Positions 49,600 through 59,448 of a stretch of DNA of 64,000 nt are shown here, piece by piece. Source of the stretch: Janthinobacterium sp. PC23-8 (GTDB lineage Bacteria; Pseudomonadota; Gammaproteobacteria; Burkholderiales; Burkholderiaceae_D); assembly GCF_002250505.1 (NCBI RefSeq), contig NZ_NJGY01000003.1, positions 568,660 through 632,659 of the forward strand, given 5' to 3'. The position numbers were made by a program, and so were the translations under genes. The notes beneath the pieces were generated by a model that saw only the letters and a list, made by a program, of their open reading frames with translations, was not told the origin of the DNA and searched no databases. Position 1 is the stretch's first letter, and each line of letters begins with the position of its first letter.

Positions 49600-50754
49600 A
49601 TGACCGCACCACAAGCCGCCACTTTCAAGCCTAAAAAATCCGTCGCCCTGTCCGGCGTTACCGCCGGCAATACCGCCCTGTGCTCGGTCGGCAAGACCGG
49701 CAACGACCTGCATTACCGCGGCTACGATATCCTGGACGTGGCCGACAGCTGCGAATTCGAGGAAATTGCCTATCTGCTGGTGCACGGCAAGCTGCCGAAC
49801 ACGGGCGAGCTGAAAGGCTACAAGGACAAGCTCAAGTCCCTGCGCGGCCTGCCGGCCAGCGTGAAAGCGGCGCTGGAAGCGTTGCCGGCCGGCGCCCATC
49901 CGATGGATGTGATGCGCACCGGCGTGTCGGTGCTGGGCTGCACCCTGCCTGAAAAGGACGACCACAATGTGCCGGGCGCGCGCGATATCGCCGACCGCCT
50001 GATGGCGTCGTTCGGCTCGATGCTGCTGTACTGGTACCATTACAGCCATAATGGCAAGCGCATCGAGGTCGAAACGGACGACGACTCGATCGGCGGCCAC
50101 TTCCTGCATCTGCTGCACGGTAAAAAGCCGTCGGCGTCGTGGGAAAAAGCCATGCACACGTCCCTGATTTTGTACGCCGAGCACGAATTCAATGCCTCGA
50201 CCTTTACCAGCCGCGTGATCGCAGGCACGGGGTCGGACATCCACTCGGCCATTACCGGCGCCATCGGCGCGCTGCGCGGCCCGAAACACGGCGGCGCCAA
50301 TGAAGTGGCGCTCGATACGCAGAAACGTTACGACAGTGCCGACGAAGCGGAAGCGGACATCCGCGAGCGCGTCGCCAACAAGGAGGTGGTGATCGGTTTC
50401 GGCCACCCTGTCTACACGATTGCCGACCCGCGCAACAAGGTCATCAAGGAAGTGGCGCGCACCCTGTCGGTGGAGGCGGGCTCGACCAAGATGTTCGATA
50501 TCGCCGAGCGCCTGGAATCGGTGATGTGGGAAATCAAGGCCATGTTCCCGAACCTGGACTGGTTCTCGGCGGTCTCATACCACATGATGGGCGTGCCGAC
50601 GGCGATGTTTACGCCGCTGTTCGTCATCTCGCGCACATCGGGCTGGGCCGCCCACATCATCGAACAGCGTATCGACAACAAGATCATCCGCCCCAGCGCC
50701 AACTACGTGGGCCCGGAAGACCTGCAGTTCGTGCCGATCAACGAGCGCAAATAA
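49600..50754 (+). CDS. prpC: 2-methylcitrate synthase
   Basis: A 384-residue citrate-synthase-fold enzyme. Catalytic His and Asp regions are seen in [38 protein letters not shown] and [16 protein letters not shown]. It condenses propionyl-CoA with oxaloacetate. The stop overlaps the acnD start by one base (TAATG), so the two are translationally coupled. Confidence 0.97.
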   Translation: MTAPQAATFKPKKSVALSGVTAGNTALCSVGKTGNDLHYRGYDILDVADSCEFEEIAYLLVHGKLPNTGELKGYKDKLKSLRGLPASVKAALEALPAGAHPMDVMRTGVSVLGCTLPEKDDHNVPGARDIADRLMASFGSMLLYWYHYSHNGKRIEVETDDDSIGGHFLHLLHGKKPSASWEKAMHTSLILYAEHEFNASTFTSRVIAGTGSDIHSAITGAIGALRGPKHGGANEVALDTQKRYDSADEAEADIRERVANKEVVIGFGHPVYTIADPRNKVIKEVARTLSVEAGSTKMFDIAERLESVMWEIKAMFPNLDWFSAVSYHMMGVPTAMFTPLFVISRTSGWAAHIIEQRIDNKIIRPSANYVGPEDLQFVPINERK

Positions 50755-53372
50755 TGAGCGCAGTCATGAATACCTCCATGAATACACTGCACCGCAAACC
50801 CTTGCCGGGTACCGCGCTGGACTACTTCGATACGCGCGCCGCCGTCGAGGCGATCGCGCCGGGCGCCTACGCCGGCCTGCCCTACACCTCGCGCGTGCTG
50901 GCCGAAAACCTGGTGCGCCGCTGCGACCCTGACACCCTGGACGCCTCGCTGCGCCAGTTCATCGAACGCCGCCGCGACCTCGACTTTCCGTGGTTTCCGG
51001 CGCGCGTGGTCTGCCACGACATCCTGGGCCAGACGGCCCTGGTCGACCTGGCCGGCCTGCGCGACGCCATCGCGGCCCAGGGCGGCGATCCGGCCCTGGT
51101 CAACCCCGTCGTGCCGACCCAGCTGGTGGTCGACCATTCGCTGGCCGTCGAATGCGGCGGTTTCGATCCCGACGCCTTTGCCAAGAACCGCGCCATCGAA
51201 GACCGCCGCAACGAAGACCGTTTCGACTTCATCAACTGGACCAAAAAGGCCTTCAAGAACGTCGACGTGATCCCGCCCGGCAACGGCATCTTGCACCAGA
51301 TTAATCTTGAGCGCATGTCGCCCGTGATCCAGGTGCACGATGGCGTGGCCTATCCGGACACCCTGGTCGGCACCGATTCGCATACGCCCATGGTCGACGC
51401 GCTCGGCGTGATCGCCATCGGCGTCGGCGGCCTGGAAGCGGAAAGCGTGATGCTGGGCCGCGCTTCGTGGATGCGCCTGCCCGACATTATCGGCGTCAGG
51501 CTGACCGGCAAACCGCAGAGCGGCATCACTGCCACCGACACCGTGCTGGCGCTGACCGAATTTTTGCGCAAGCAGAAGGTCGTCTCGTCGTATCTGGAAT
51601 TCTACGGCGAGGGCGCCTCGCACCTGACCCTGGGCGACCGTGCGACGATTTCGAACATGGCGCCCGAATTTGGCGCCACCGCTGCCATGTTCTATATCGA
51701 CGAACAGACCATCAAATACCTGAAACTGACGGGCCGCGAAGACGTGCAGGTGGCGCTGGTCGAAACCTATGCCAAGGAAACCGGCCTGTGGGCCGACAGC
51801 CTGGTTGACGCCAGATACGAGCGTGAATTGACGTTCGACCTGTCGTCGGTGGTGCGCAATATCGCCGGGCCATCGAACCCGCACAACCGCGTGCCAACGT
51901 CCGAACTGGCCGCGCGCGGCATCTCGGGCGTGGTGGAAAACGAGCCCGGCAAGATGCCGGACGGCGCCGTGATCATCGCGGCCATCACCAGCTGCACCAA
52001 CACCAACAACCCGCGCAACATGATCGCCGCCGGCCTGATCGCCCGCAACGCCAATCGCCTGGGTTTGCTGCGCAAGCCGTGGGTCAAGTCTTCGCTGGCG
52101 CCGGGCTCGAAAACGGTGGAGCTGTACCTGCAGGAAGCCGGGCTGATGGACGAACTCGAACAGCTGGGCTTTGGCGTGGTGGCCTTTGCCTGCACCTCCT
52201 GCAACGGCATGTCGGGCGCGCTCGACCCGGTGATCCAGGACGAAGTGGTGGCGCGCGACCTGTACGCCACTGCGGTGTTGTCGGGCAACCGCAATTTCGA
52301 CGGCCGCATCCACCCGTACGCGAAACAGGCTTTCCTGGCCTCGCCGCCGCTGGTGGTGGCTTATGCGATTGCCGGCACCATCCGCTTCGATATCGAAAAG
52401 GACGTGCTGGGCCATGGCCCCGACGGCCAGCCGATTTTGTTGAAAGATATCTGGCCTGCGGACGAGGAGATCGACGCGATTGTCGCCGCCAGCGTCAAGC
52501 CCGAGCAGTTCCGAAAAGTCTATATCCCGATGTTTGCCAGGCAGGCCGATGATGGCATCAAGGTCAGCCCGCTGTACGACTGGCGCCCACAAACGACGTA
52601 TATCCGCCGGCCGCCCTACTGGGAAGGCGCGCTGGCCGGCGCGCGCCCGCTGAAAGGCATGCGTCCGCTGGCCGTGTTGGGCGACAATATCACCACCGAC
52701 CACCTGTCGCCGTCGAACGCCATCATGCCCGACAGCGCGGCCGGCGAATACCTGGCGAAAATGGGCCTGCCCGAGGAAGACTTCAACTCCTACGCCACCC
52801 ACCGGGGCGACCACCTGACGGCGCAGCGCGCCACCTTTGCCAATCCGACCCTGAAAAACGAGATGGTGATCGAGGACGGCAAAGTGAAAGCCGGTTCGCT
52901 CACGCGCATCGAGCCGGACGGCACGATTTCGCGCATGTGGGAAGCGATCGAGATTTATATGGAGCGCAAGCAGCCATTGATCATTATCGCCGGCGCCGAC
53001 TATGGCCAGGGTTCTTCGCGCGACTGGGCCGCCAAGGGCGTGCGCCTGGCCGGCGTGGAGGCCATCGTTGCCGAAGGTTTCGAGCGCATCCACCGCACCA
53101 ACCTGGTCGGCATGGGCGTGCTGCCGCTGGAGTTCCTGAGCGGCGTCACGCGCAAGACCCTGGGGTTGGACGGCAGCGAAACCTATGACGTGGTGGGCGA
53201 GCGCACGCCGCGCTCGATACTGACCTTGCTGATCCACCGCGCCAATGGCGACAGCGAGGAAGTGCCCGTGACCTGCCGCCTCGATACGGCCGAAGAGGTG
53301 TCGATCTATGAGGCAGGGGGCGTCTTGCAGCGCTTTGCCCAGGATTTCCTTGAGTCGTCGAAAGCCGCCTGA
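50754..53372 (+). CDS. acnD: Fe/S-dependent 2-methylcitrate dehydratase AcnD
   Basis: ATG 50754 overlaps the prpC stop and gives 872 residues, the usual AcnD length. Aconitase-family features include the [4Fe-4S] cysteine in AITSCTNTNNPRNM and two in FACTSCNGMSGALDP, the swivel domain with ADYGQGSSRDWAAKGVRL, and LGDNITTDHLSPSNAI. It dehydrates 2-methylcitrate to 2-methyl-trans-aconitate and needs PrpF for isomerisation to the cis form. It replaces PrpD, as is common in Burkholderiales. Confidence 0.97.
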   Translation: MSAVMNTSMNTLHRKPLPGTALDYFDTRAAVEAIAPGAYAGLPYTSRVLAENLVRRCDPDTLDASLRQFIERRRDLDFPWFPARVVCHDILGQTALVDLAGLRDAIAAQGGDPALVNPVVPTQLVVDHSLAVECGGFDPDAFAKNRAIEDRRNEDRFDFINWTKKAFKNVDVIPPGNGILHQINLERMSPVIQVHDGVAYPDTLVGTDSHTPMVDALGVIAIGVGGLEAESVMLGRASWMRLPDIIGVRLTGKPQSGITATDTVLALTEFLRKQKVVSSYLEFYGEGASHLTLGDRATISNMAPEFGATAAMFYIDEQTIKYLKLTGREDVQVALVETYAKETGLWADSLVDARYERELTFDLSSVVRNIAGPSNPHNRVPTSELAARGISGVVENEPGKMPDGAVIIAAITSCTNTNNPRNMIAAGLIARNANRLGLLRKPWVKSSLAPGSKTVELYLQEAGLMDELEQLGFGVVAFACTSCNGMSGALDPVIQDEVVARDLYATAVLSGNRNFDGRIHPYAKQAFLASPPLVVAYAIAGTIRFDIEKDVLGHGPDGQPILLKDIWPADEEIDAIVAASVKPEQFRKVYIPMFARQADDGIKVSPLYDWRPQTTYIRRPPYWEGALAGARPLKGMRPLAVLGDNITTDHLSPSNAIMPDSAAGEYLAKMGLPEEDFNSYATHRGDHLTAQRATFANPTLKNEMVIEDGKVKAGSLTRIEPDGTISRMWEAIEIYMERKQPLIIIAGADYGQGSSRDWAAKGVRLAGVEAIVAEGFERIHRTNLVGMGVLPLEFLSGVTRKTLGLDGSETYDVVGERTPRSILTLLIHRANGDSEEVPVTCRLDTAEEVSIYEAGGVLQRFAQDFLESSKAA

Positions 53373-53431
53373 TAACAATGTACCGGATGACGCGCGGCGA
53401 GGCCGCGCTGATCCGGCCTACCGGACCTGCC

Positions 53432-54613
53432 ATGACCCATCTACCCCAACTTAAAATCCCCGCCACCTATATGCGCGGCGGCACCAGCAAAGGCGTGTTT
53501 TTCCGCCTGCAGGACTTGCCAGCGGCCGCCCAGGTCGCTGGCCCGGTGCGCGACGCCTTGCTGCTGCGCGTGATCGGCAGCCCCGACCCGTATGGCAAGC
53601 AGATCGACGGCATGGGCGGCGCCACCTCGAGCACCAGCAAGACGGTGATCCTGTCGAAAAGCGCGCGGCCCCACCACGATGTCGACTATCTGTTCGGCCA
53701 GGTCGCCATCGACAAGCCGGTTGTCGACTGGAGCGGCAATTGCGGCAATCTGTCGGCGGCCGTCGGCGCGTTCGCCATCAGCAATGGCCTGGTCGACTCT
53801 GCCCGCATCCCGCAAGACGGCGTGGCCGTCGTGCGCGTGTGGCAGGCCAATATCGGCAAGACCATTATCGCCCACGTGCCGGTGACGGCCGGCCAGGTGC
53901 AGGAAACGGGCGACTTCGAACTCGATGGCGTGACTTTTCCGGCGGCCGAAGTGAAGCTCGAGTTTCTCGATCCGGCGGCGGAAGAAGAGGGCGGCGCTGG
54001 CGCCATGTTCCCCACTGGCAACCTGGTCGATGAGCTCGACGTGCCCGGCATCGGCGTCTTGAGAGCGACCATGATCAACGCCGGCATTCCGACCATTTTT
54101 GTCGACGCCGACGCCATCGGTTATACGGGCACCGAGCTGCAGGACGCGATCAATGGCGATGCGCTTGCACTGGCCCGCTTTGAAACCATCCGCGCCCATG
54201 GCGCCCTGCGCATGGGCTTGATCGCCCACCTGGATGAAGCGGCCAAGCGCCAGCATACGCCGAAGGTGGCGTTTGTCGCCAGACCGGCCAGCTATGTGTC
54301 GTCGAGCGGCAAGCAAGTTAATGCTGAAGATATCGACCTGCTGGTGCGCGCCCTGTCGATGGGCAAGCTGCATCACGCCATGATGGGCACCGCGGCGGTA
54401 GCCATCGGCACGGCGGCGGCGATACCCGGCACCCTGGTCAACCTGGCGGCCGGCGGCGGCGAGAAAACCAGCGTGCGCTTCGGCCACCCGTCCGGCACCC
54501 TGATGGTGGGTGCCGAGGCGGCGCAAGTGAACGGCGACTGGAGCGTGACCAAGGCCATCATGAGCCGCAGCGCGCGCGTGCTGATGGAAGGGTTTGTGCG
54601 CGTGCCAGGGTGA
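53432..54613 (+). CDS. prpF: 2-methylaconitate cis-trans isomerase PrpF
   Basis: ATG 53432 gives 393 residues beginning close to the family start (PQLKIPATYMRGGTSKGVFF); ATG 53378 is an in-frame alternative. The two DAP-epimerase-like lobes are visible, with SGNCGNLSAAVGAFAI and FGHPSGTLMVGAE. PrpF isomerises the AcnD product so that the cycle can proceed. It is 59 bases downstream of acnD. Confidence 0.96.
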   Translation: MTHLPQLKIPATYMRGGTSKGVFFRLQDLPAAAQVAGPVRDALLLRVIGSPDPYGKQIDGMGGATSSTSKTVILSKSARPHHDVDYLFGQVAIDKPVVDWSGNCGNLSAAVGAFAISNGLVDSARIPQDGVAVVRVWQANIGKTIIAHVPVTAGQVQETGDFELDGVTFPAAEVKLEFLDPAAEEEGGAGAMFPTGNLVDELDVPGIGVLRATMINAGIPTIFVDADAIGYTGTELQDAINGDALALARFETIRAHGALRMGLIAHLDEAAKRQHTPKVAFVARPASYVSSSGKQVNAEDIDLLVRALSMGKLHHAMMGTAAVAIGTAAAIPGTLVNLAAGGGEKTSVRFGHPSGTLMVGAEAAQVNGDWSVTKAIMSRSARVLMEGFVRVPG

Positions 54614-54744
54614 CGAGGCCAGGCGGATGAAAGGCGGATAGCCGGCAGGCTTGATTTTTTGCAGGAACGCAAGCTTCGCAGCAAAGGAAAATGGCATGGA
54701 TGTACCCCTCAAGTCCGCGTATTGCCATCCCTCCTGGAGCCGCC

Positions 54745-56256
54745 ATGCTGTTTAATTCCTGGATTTTCCTGCTGGGCTTCTTGCCCGTCACGCTCGCCGG
54801 CTTTTTTCTGCTGGGCCGGCGCAGCCCTTTCATGAGTGCGGCCTGGCTGGCCGGTGCGTCGCTGTTTTTCTATGGCTGGTGGGATCTGCGCTATGTGCCG
54901 CTGCTGCTCGCTTCCATCTGTTTCAATTACGGCTGCTCCACCTGGCTCGCCAGCGGGCCGGCCTGGCGCCGCAAAGCCGTCCTGACGGCCGCCGTTTGCG
55001 CCAACCTGGCGCTGCTCGGCTACTACAAATATGCGGGCTTCCTGGTTGCCAGCGTTGCGCACTTGCTGGCACAACCCTTGCCGGTGCTGCAAGTGATCCT
55101 GCCGGTCGGCATTTCGTTTTTTACCTTTACCCAGATCGCCTTCCTGGTCGATACGTACCGGGGCCAGGTGCGCGAGCGGCGCTTTGTCCACTATCTGCTG
55201 TTTGTCACCTATTTTCCGCACCTGATTGCCGGCCCCGTGCTGCATCACAAGGAGATGATGCCGCAATTTGCCGACCGCAAGGTCTTTCGACTATCCGCGG
55301 AAAACATGGCCGTCGGCGCCAGCATTTTCCTGATTGGCCTGGCCAAGAAGGTGCTGCTTGCCGACAACCTGGCACCGTTTGCCGGCGCGCTGTTCAACCA
55401 GCCGGGCGAACCATCGCTCCTGATCGCCTGGAGCGGCGTGCTGGCCTATGCGTTTCAGCTGTATTTCGATTTTTCCGGCTATTCCGACATGGCCATCGGC
55501 CTGTCGCGCCTGTTTGGCGTCAAGCTGCCGCTGAACTTCGATTCGCCCTACAAGGCCGCCAATATTGCCCAATTCTGGCGCCGCTGGCACATGACCTTGT
55601 CGCGCTTTTTGCGCGATTATCTGTATATTCCGCTCGGCGGCAACCGCCATGGCGGCGCGCGCCGCTATCTGAACCTGATGATTACCATGGTGCTCGGCGG
55701 GCTGTGGCATGGCGCGGGCTGGAATTTCCTGATATGGGGATTCCTGCACGGCGTGTTCCTCGGCATCCATGGTGCGTGGAGCAGCCTGCGCCTTTCCTCG
55801 CAATCGACCGCCTGGAAGATCTTCGCCACCGCGCTCACCTTTGTCGCCGTCTGCACCGCCTGGGTCTTCTTTCGCGCGCCTGACCTGGCCAGCGCGCTGG
55901 CCATTCTCGGTGGCCTGTATGGCGGCAATGGCCTCGCCTTGCCCGACGCGCTGGCCCGCCACCTGGCGCCGGTGCAGCCGCTGCTGGTGGCCATGAACGT
56001 GTCGTTTTACCTCGGCGGTGGCGCCGCCTTTATCGACAGCTGGGGCTGGATCGGCCTGGCCGCGCTGCTGGCCTTTGGCTGTCCGAATACCCAGCAGATC
56101 ATGCGCCTGGTCGAACCGGCGCTCGATGCAAAACCCGCCAGTAGCCGCATGGCCTGGCGGCCGACACGCTACTGGGCGGCGGCGATGGCAGGGTTGGCGC
56201 TGGCCAGCATGCTGTCCTTGAACCGGCCCGCCGAATTTCTGTATTTTCAGTTCTAG
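54745..56256 (+). CDS. MBOAT-family O-acyltransferase (AlgI-like)
   Basis: ATG 54745 follows GGAG at six bases; 503 residues, about eleven membrane helices. AlgI/DltB signatures include LPVGISFFTFTQIAFLVDTYRG, YFPHLIAGPVLHHKEMMPQF, AYAFQLYFDFSGYSDMAIGLSRLFGVKLPLNFDSPYKA and the catalytic GLWHGAGWNFLIWGFLHG. MBOAT proteins move acetyl groups across the membrane for transfer to exocellular polysaccharides. It sits between prpF and prpE with a partner gene nine bases downstream. This position is unexpected. Confidence 0.94.
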   Translation: MLFNSWIFLLGFLPVTLAGFFLLGRRSPFMSAAWLAGASLFFYGWWDLRYVPLLLASICFNYGCSTWLASGPAWRRKAVLTAAVCANLALLGYYKYAGFLVASVAHLLAQPLPVLQVILPVGISFFTFTQIAFLVDTYRGQVRERRFVHYLLFVTYFPHLIAGPVLHHKEMMPQFADRKVFRLSAENMAVGASIFLIGLAKKVLLADNLAPFAGALFNQPGEPSLLIAWSGVLAYAFQLYFDFSGYSDMAIGLSRLFGVKLPLNFDSPYKAANIAQFWRRWHMTLSRFLRDYLYIPLGGNRHGGARRYLNLMITMVLGGLWHGAGWNFLIWGFLHGVFLGIHGAWSSLRLSSQSTAWKIFATALTFVAVCTAWVFFRAPDLASALAILGGLYGGNGLALPDALARHLAPVQPLLVAMNVSFYLGGGAAFIDSWGWIGLAALLAFGCPNTQQIMRLVEPALDAKPASSRMAWRPTRYWAAAMAGLALASMLSLNRPAEFLYFQF

Positions 56257-56265
56257 GAGGCGGCG

Positions 56266-57525
56266 ATGAACACCACCTCTGTTGACTACCGGCGCTTTTT
56301 GCTCGCCCTGTGCGCCTGCCTGGCTTGCGGCGCGCTGGCCACCATCGCCCTGGTCGTGATCGTCGACCCCTACGGCCTGTACAAGGTGGTTGACCGCCCC
56401 GGCTTCAATGCCGTCAAGCCCGGCTTGAGCCGCTACCAGGTGCAGATCAAGCAGGCGCACGCGCTGCGGCTGCGCCCGCGCGTGGTCATCCTTGGCAACT
56501 CGCGCGCCGAGATCGGTTTTGACCCCGCTGCGCCGGCCCTTGCCGGCGCGCGTGGCGCCGTCTATAACCTGGCCATCCCCGGCACGGGCCTCGCTACCGC
56601 TAACCATCAACTCGGGCAATTGCTGGCCGCCGGCGTCAAGCCGGAGACGGTGATCCTGGGTGTGGAATTCATGGATTTCCTGGCGCTGAAATCGCCGTCG
56701 AGGCCAAGCGCAAAACCGGCCGGCGCGCTGGACTGGCAAGCACCCTGGCAATTCGACGCGCTGTTTTCGCTCGCTTCCGTCAAGGACGCGCTGCAGACCC
56801 TGCGCATCGAGCACGATGCGCAAGCGGCCACGCTGTCGCCCGACGGCTTCAATCCCTTGCGCGAGTACGCTGCGCATGTGCGCAATGATGGTTACCACAA
56901 GATGTTCGAACAGCGCGCGCGCGAAAACGCCGCCACCTTGACAAGAAAATCCACCACCAGCCTGGACGCGGCCGATTTTACGCTGTTGCGCACTTTGTTG
57001 ACGCAGGCGTCCGCCAGCGATGCGTCTGTCAAGCTGGTGATTTATCCGTATCACGCACAATGGCTGGCCATGCTGGAAGCGGCAGGTTTTTGGCCGCTGT
57101 TCGAGCAATGGAAGGCACAGCTGGTGCGCGAGATTGCCAGTATCCAGGCCAGTCATCCGGGCGCCTCGATCGCGCTGCATGATTTCAGTGGCTACGGTCC
57201 GTATAACTGCGAACGCATCCCGGCCGCCAGCGAGCGCGATGCCGCCACGCGGTGGTACTGGGAAGCGGGGCATTTCAAGAAGGAGTTGGGCGATGTGGTG
57301 CTGGAGCGGCTGCTGTCGCCGGCGTCAGTGCCGCCGTTGGGCCTGCGTCTCGATGCAGGCGCGCTGGCGGCCAACACGCGGCGCATTGCCAGTGAGCGGC
57401 GTGATTGCCTGGCGTTTCAGCCTGAACTGTTTTTAACGGCAGCAAAAATGTCCGCACCGCGTGATGTGAAGCACGTGGAAAAAACGCTACGGCAAGACTA
57501 TAAAAACCCCAAGGAGAAGACATGA
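56266..57525 (+). CDS. Membrane-anchored SGNH-like partner of the MBOAT protein
   Basis: A 419-residue protein with an N-terminal membrane anchor (about residues 10-33). A periplasmic domain begins VVILGNSRAEIGFDP (residues about 74-88), a G-x-S-R block like those in AlgX/DltD/WssH-linked acetylation proteins. YNLAIPGTGLATANHQL, LGVEFMDFL and a late WYWEAGHFKKELGDVVLERLL (Asp/His-like region) are compatible with an SGNH hydrolase fold. It probably transfers the acetyl group supplied by the MBOAT protein to a glycan. Its last four bases overlap the prpE start (ATGA). Confidence 0.75.
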   Translation: MNTTSVDYRRFLLALCACLACGALATIALVVIVDPYGLYKVVDRPGFNAVKPGLSRYQVQIKQAHALRLRPRVVILGNSRAEIGFDPAAPALAGARGAVYNLAIPGTGLATANHQLGQLLAAGVKPETVILGVEFMDFLALKSPSRPSAKPAGALDWQAPWQFDALFSLASVKDALQTLRIEHDAQAATLSPDGFNPLREYAAHVRNDGYHKMFEQRARENAATLTRKSTTSLDAADFTLLRTLLTQASASDASVKLVIYPYHAQWLAMLEAAGFWPLFEQWKAQLVREIASIQASHPGASIALHDFSGYGPYNCERIPAASERDAATRWYWEAGHFKKELGDVVLERLLSPASVPPLGLRLDAGALAANTRRIASERRDCLAFQPELFLTAAKMSAPRDVKHVEKTLRQDYKNPKEKT

Positions 57526-59408
57526 ATTTTGCACAGTTCTACCAGCATTCCATCGACAACCCCGACGCCTTCTGGCGCGAGGAAGCTAAAAAAATCGACT
57601 GGCATACGCCCTTTGCCCAGGTACTCGACGACAGCCGCCCGCCATTTGCCAGATGGTTCGTGGGCGGCACCACCAATCTGTGCCACAACGCCGTCGACCG
57701 CTGGGTCGATAGCCGTGGCGATGCGCCAGCGCTGATCGCCATTTCCACCGAAACCGATACCGAGCGTACCTACAGCTACCGCGAGCTGCAGCGCGAGGTG
57801 GAACGCTGCGCGGCCGGCTTGCTGTCGCTGGGCGTGGGCAGGGGCGACCGCGTGCTGATCTATATGCCGATGATCGCCGAGGCGGCGTTTGCCATGCTGG
57901 CCTGCGCGCGCATCGGCGCCATCCACTCGGTGGTGTTTGGCGGCTTCGCTTCCAACAGCCTGGCCAGCCGCATCGACGACGCGCAGCCCAGGCTGATATT
58001 GTCCAGCGACGCCGGCTCACGCAACGGCAAGGCGATCGCCTACAAGCCGCTGCTCGATGAGGCGATCCGCATCGCCGCCCACAAACCGCAACACGTGCTG
58101 CTGGTCGACCGCCACCTGGTGCCAATGGAACTGGTCGCCGGGCGCGATGTCGATTATGGCGCACTGCGCGAACAGCATTTCGATGCGCAAGTGCCCGTCA
58201 CCTGGCTCGAATCGAACGAGGTATCCTACGTGCTGTACACCTCGGGCACCACCGGCAAGCCCAAGGGCGTGCAGCGCGACGTGGGCGGCTATGCGGTGGC
58301 GCTGGCTTCGTCGATGCAATACACGTTTTGCGGCAAGCCCGGCGAGACCTTTTTTGCCACCTCCGATATCGGCTGGGTGGTCGGCCACTCATATATCGTC
58401 TACGGCCCCTTGATCGCCGGCATGGCGACCATCCTGTACGAAGGCTTGCCGATCCGCCCCGATGCGGGCGTGTGGTGGAGCATCGTCGAAAAGTACAAGG
58501 TCACGCGCATGTTCTCGGCGCCAACGGCGATCCGCGTGCTGCGCAAGCATCCGGTCGAACTGATGCGCAAATACGATCTGTCGTCGTTGAAGGCGCTGTA
58601 CCTGGCCGGCGAACCGCTGGACGAAACCACCTCGCAGTGGATCGCCGGTGAACTCAAGGTCGATATCATCGACAACTACTGGCAGACCGAGACGGGCTGG
58701 CCGATTCTGTCGGTGGCCAGGGGCGTCGCCAATACGCCGACGCGCCTGGGCAGTCCTGGCCTGGCCATGTACGGCTACAAGGTGAAATTGCTCAATGAAT
58801 CGACGGGCGAGCAATGCGGCGCGAATGAAAAGGGCGTGCTGGTGCTCGAAGGTCCGCTGCCGCCGGGCTGTTTGCAAACCGTGTATGGCGACGACCAGCG
58901 TTTTGTCGACACCTACTGGTCCACCTTCGGCGACAAACAGGTGTATTCGACCTTCGACTGGGGCTTGCGCGACGCCGACGGTTATTACTTTATTCTCGGG
59001 CGCACCGACGACGTGATCAACGTGGCCGGCCACCGCCTGGGCACGCGCGAAATCGAGGAAAGCATCTCCAGCCACCCGAATGTGTCCGAGGTGGCGGTGG
59101 TCGGCATGGAAGACAAGCTCAAGGGCCAGGTGGCGATGGCCTTCGTGATCCTGAAGGATGCGCGCCCGGTGGAAAGCGTCGAGGGCAGGGCGCTGCTGGA
59201 GCGCGAAGTGATGGCCGTGGTCGACCGCCAGCTGGGCGCCGTGGCGCGCCCGGCGCGGGTGCTGTTCGTGCCGCAGTTGCCCAAGACGCGTTCGGGCAAG
59301 CTGCTGCGCCGCTCGATCCAGGCCATCTGCGAAGGGCGTAGCCCGGGCGACCTGACCTCGATCGAGGACCCGGCTTCGCTGCGGCATATCGAGGAGGCGC
59401 TCGCGTAG
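57522..59408 (+). CDS. prpE: Propionyl-CoA synthetase
   Basis: A 628-residue AMP-forming acyl-CoA synthetase. The P-loop-like motif is YVLYTSGTTGKPKGVQRD. TETGWPIL, the hinge GRTDDVINVAGHRLGTREIEE and the acetylatable Lys in PKTRSGKLLRR are in place. PrpE rather than Acs is indicated by FYQHSIDNPDAFWREEAKKIDWHTPF. It activates propionate and feeds prpC. Coupling (ATGA) to the preceding SGNH-like gene puts it in the same transcript. Confidence 0.96.
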   Translation: MNFAQFYQHSIDNPDAFWREEAKKIDWHTPFAQVLDDSRPPFARWFVGGTTNLCHNAVDRWVDSRGDAPALIAISTETDTERTYSYRELQREVERCAAGLLSLGVGRGDRVLIYMPMIAEAAFAMLACARIGAIHSVVFGGFASNSLASRIDDAQPRLILSSDAGSRNGKAIAYKPLLDEAIRIAAHKPQHVLLVDRHLVPMELVAGRDVDYGALREQHFDAQVPVTWLESNEVSYVLYTSGTTGKPKGVQRDVGGYAVALASSMQYTFCGKPGETFFATSDIGWVVGHSYIVYGPLIAGMATILYEGLPIRPDAGVWWSIVEKYKVTRMFSAPTAIRVLRKHPVELMRKYDLSSLKALYLAGEPLDETTSQWIAGELKVDIIDNYWQTETGWPILSVARGVANTPTRLGSPGLAMYGYKVKLLNESTGEQCGANEKGVLVLEGPLPPGCLQTVYGDDQRFVDTYWSTFGDKQVYSTFDWGLRDADGYYFILGRTDDVINVAGHRLGTREIEESISSHPNVSEVAVVGMEDKLKGQVAMAFVILKDARPVESVEGRALLEREVMAVVDRQLGAVARPARVLFVPQLPKTRSGKLLRRSIQAICEGRSPGDLTSIEDPASLRHIEEALA

Positions 59409-59418
59409 AGATCACTTT

Positions 59419-59448
59419 AGCAGAGTTTATCATCGGATAAACCCTGCT
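59419..59448. terminator. Imperfect hairpin between convergent prpE and phage repressor
   Basis: AGCAG-A-GTTTATC pairs with GATAAAC-C-CTGCT. No T-run follows, so termination is only possible; the stem also contains TTTATCA, seen again in the phage-repressor promoter region. Confidence 0.4.

Noticed and set aside
50526-50753. Upstream extension of acnD to 50526
   Set aside because: It overlaps the 3' part of prpC in another frame; ATG 50754 coupled to the prpC stop fits family length.
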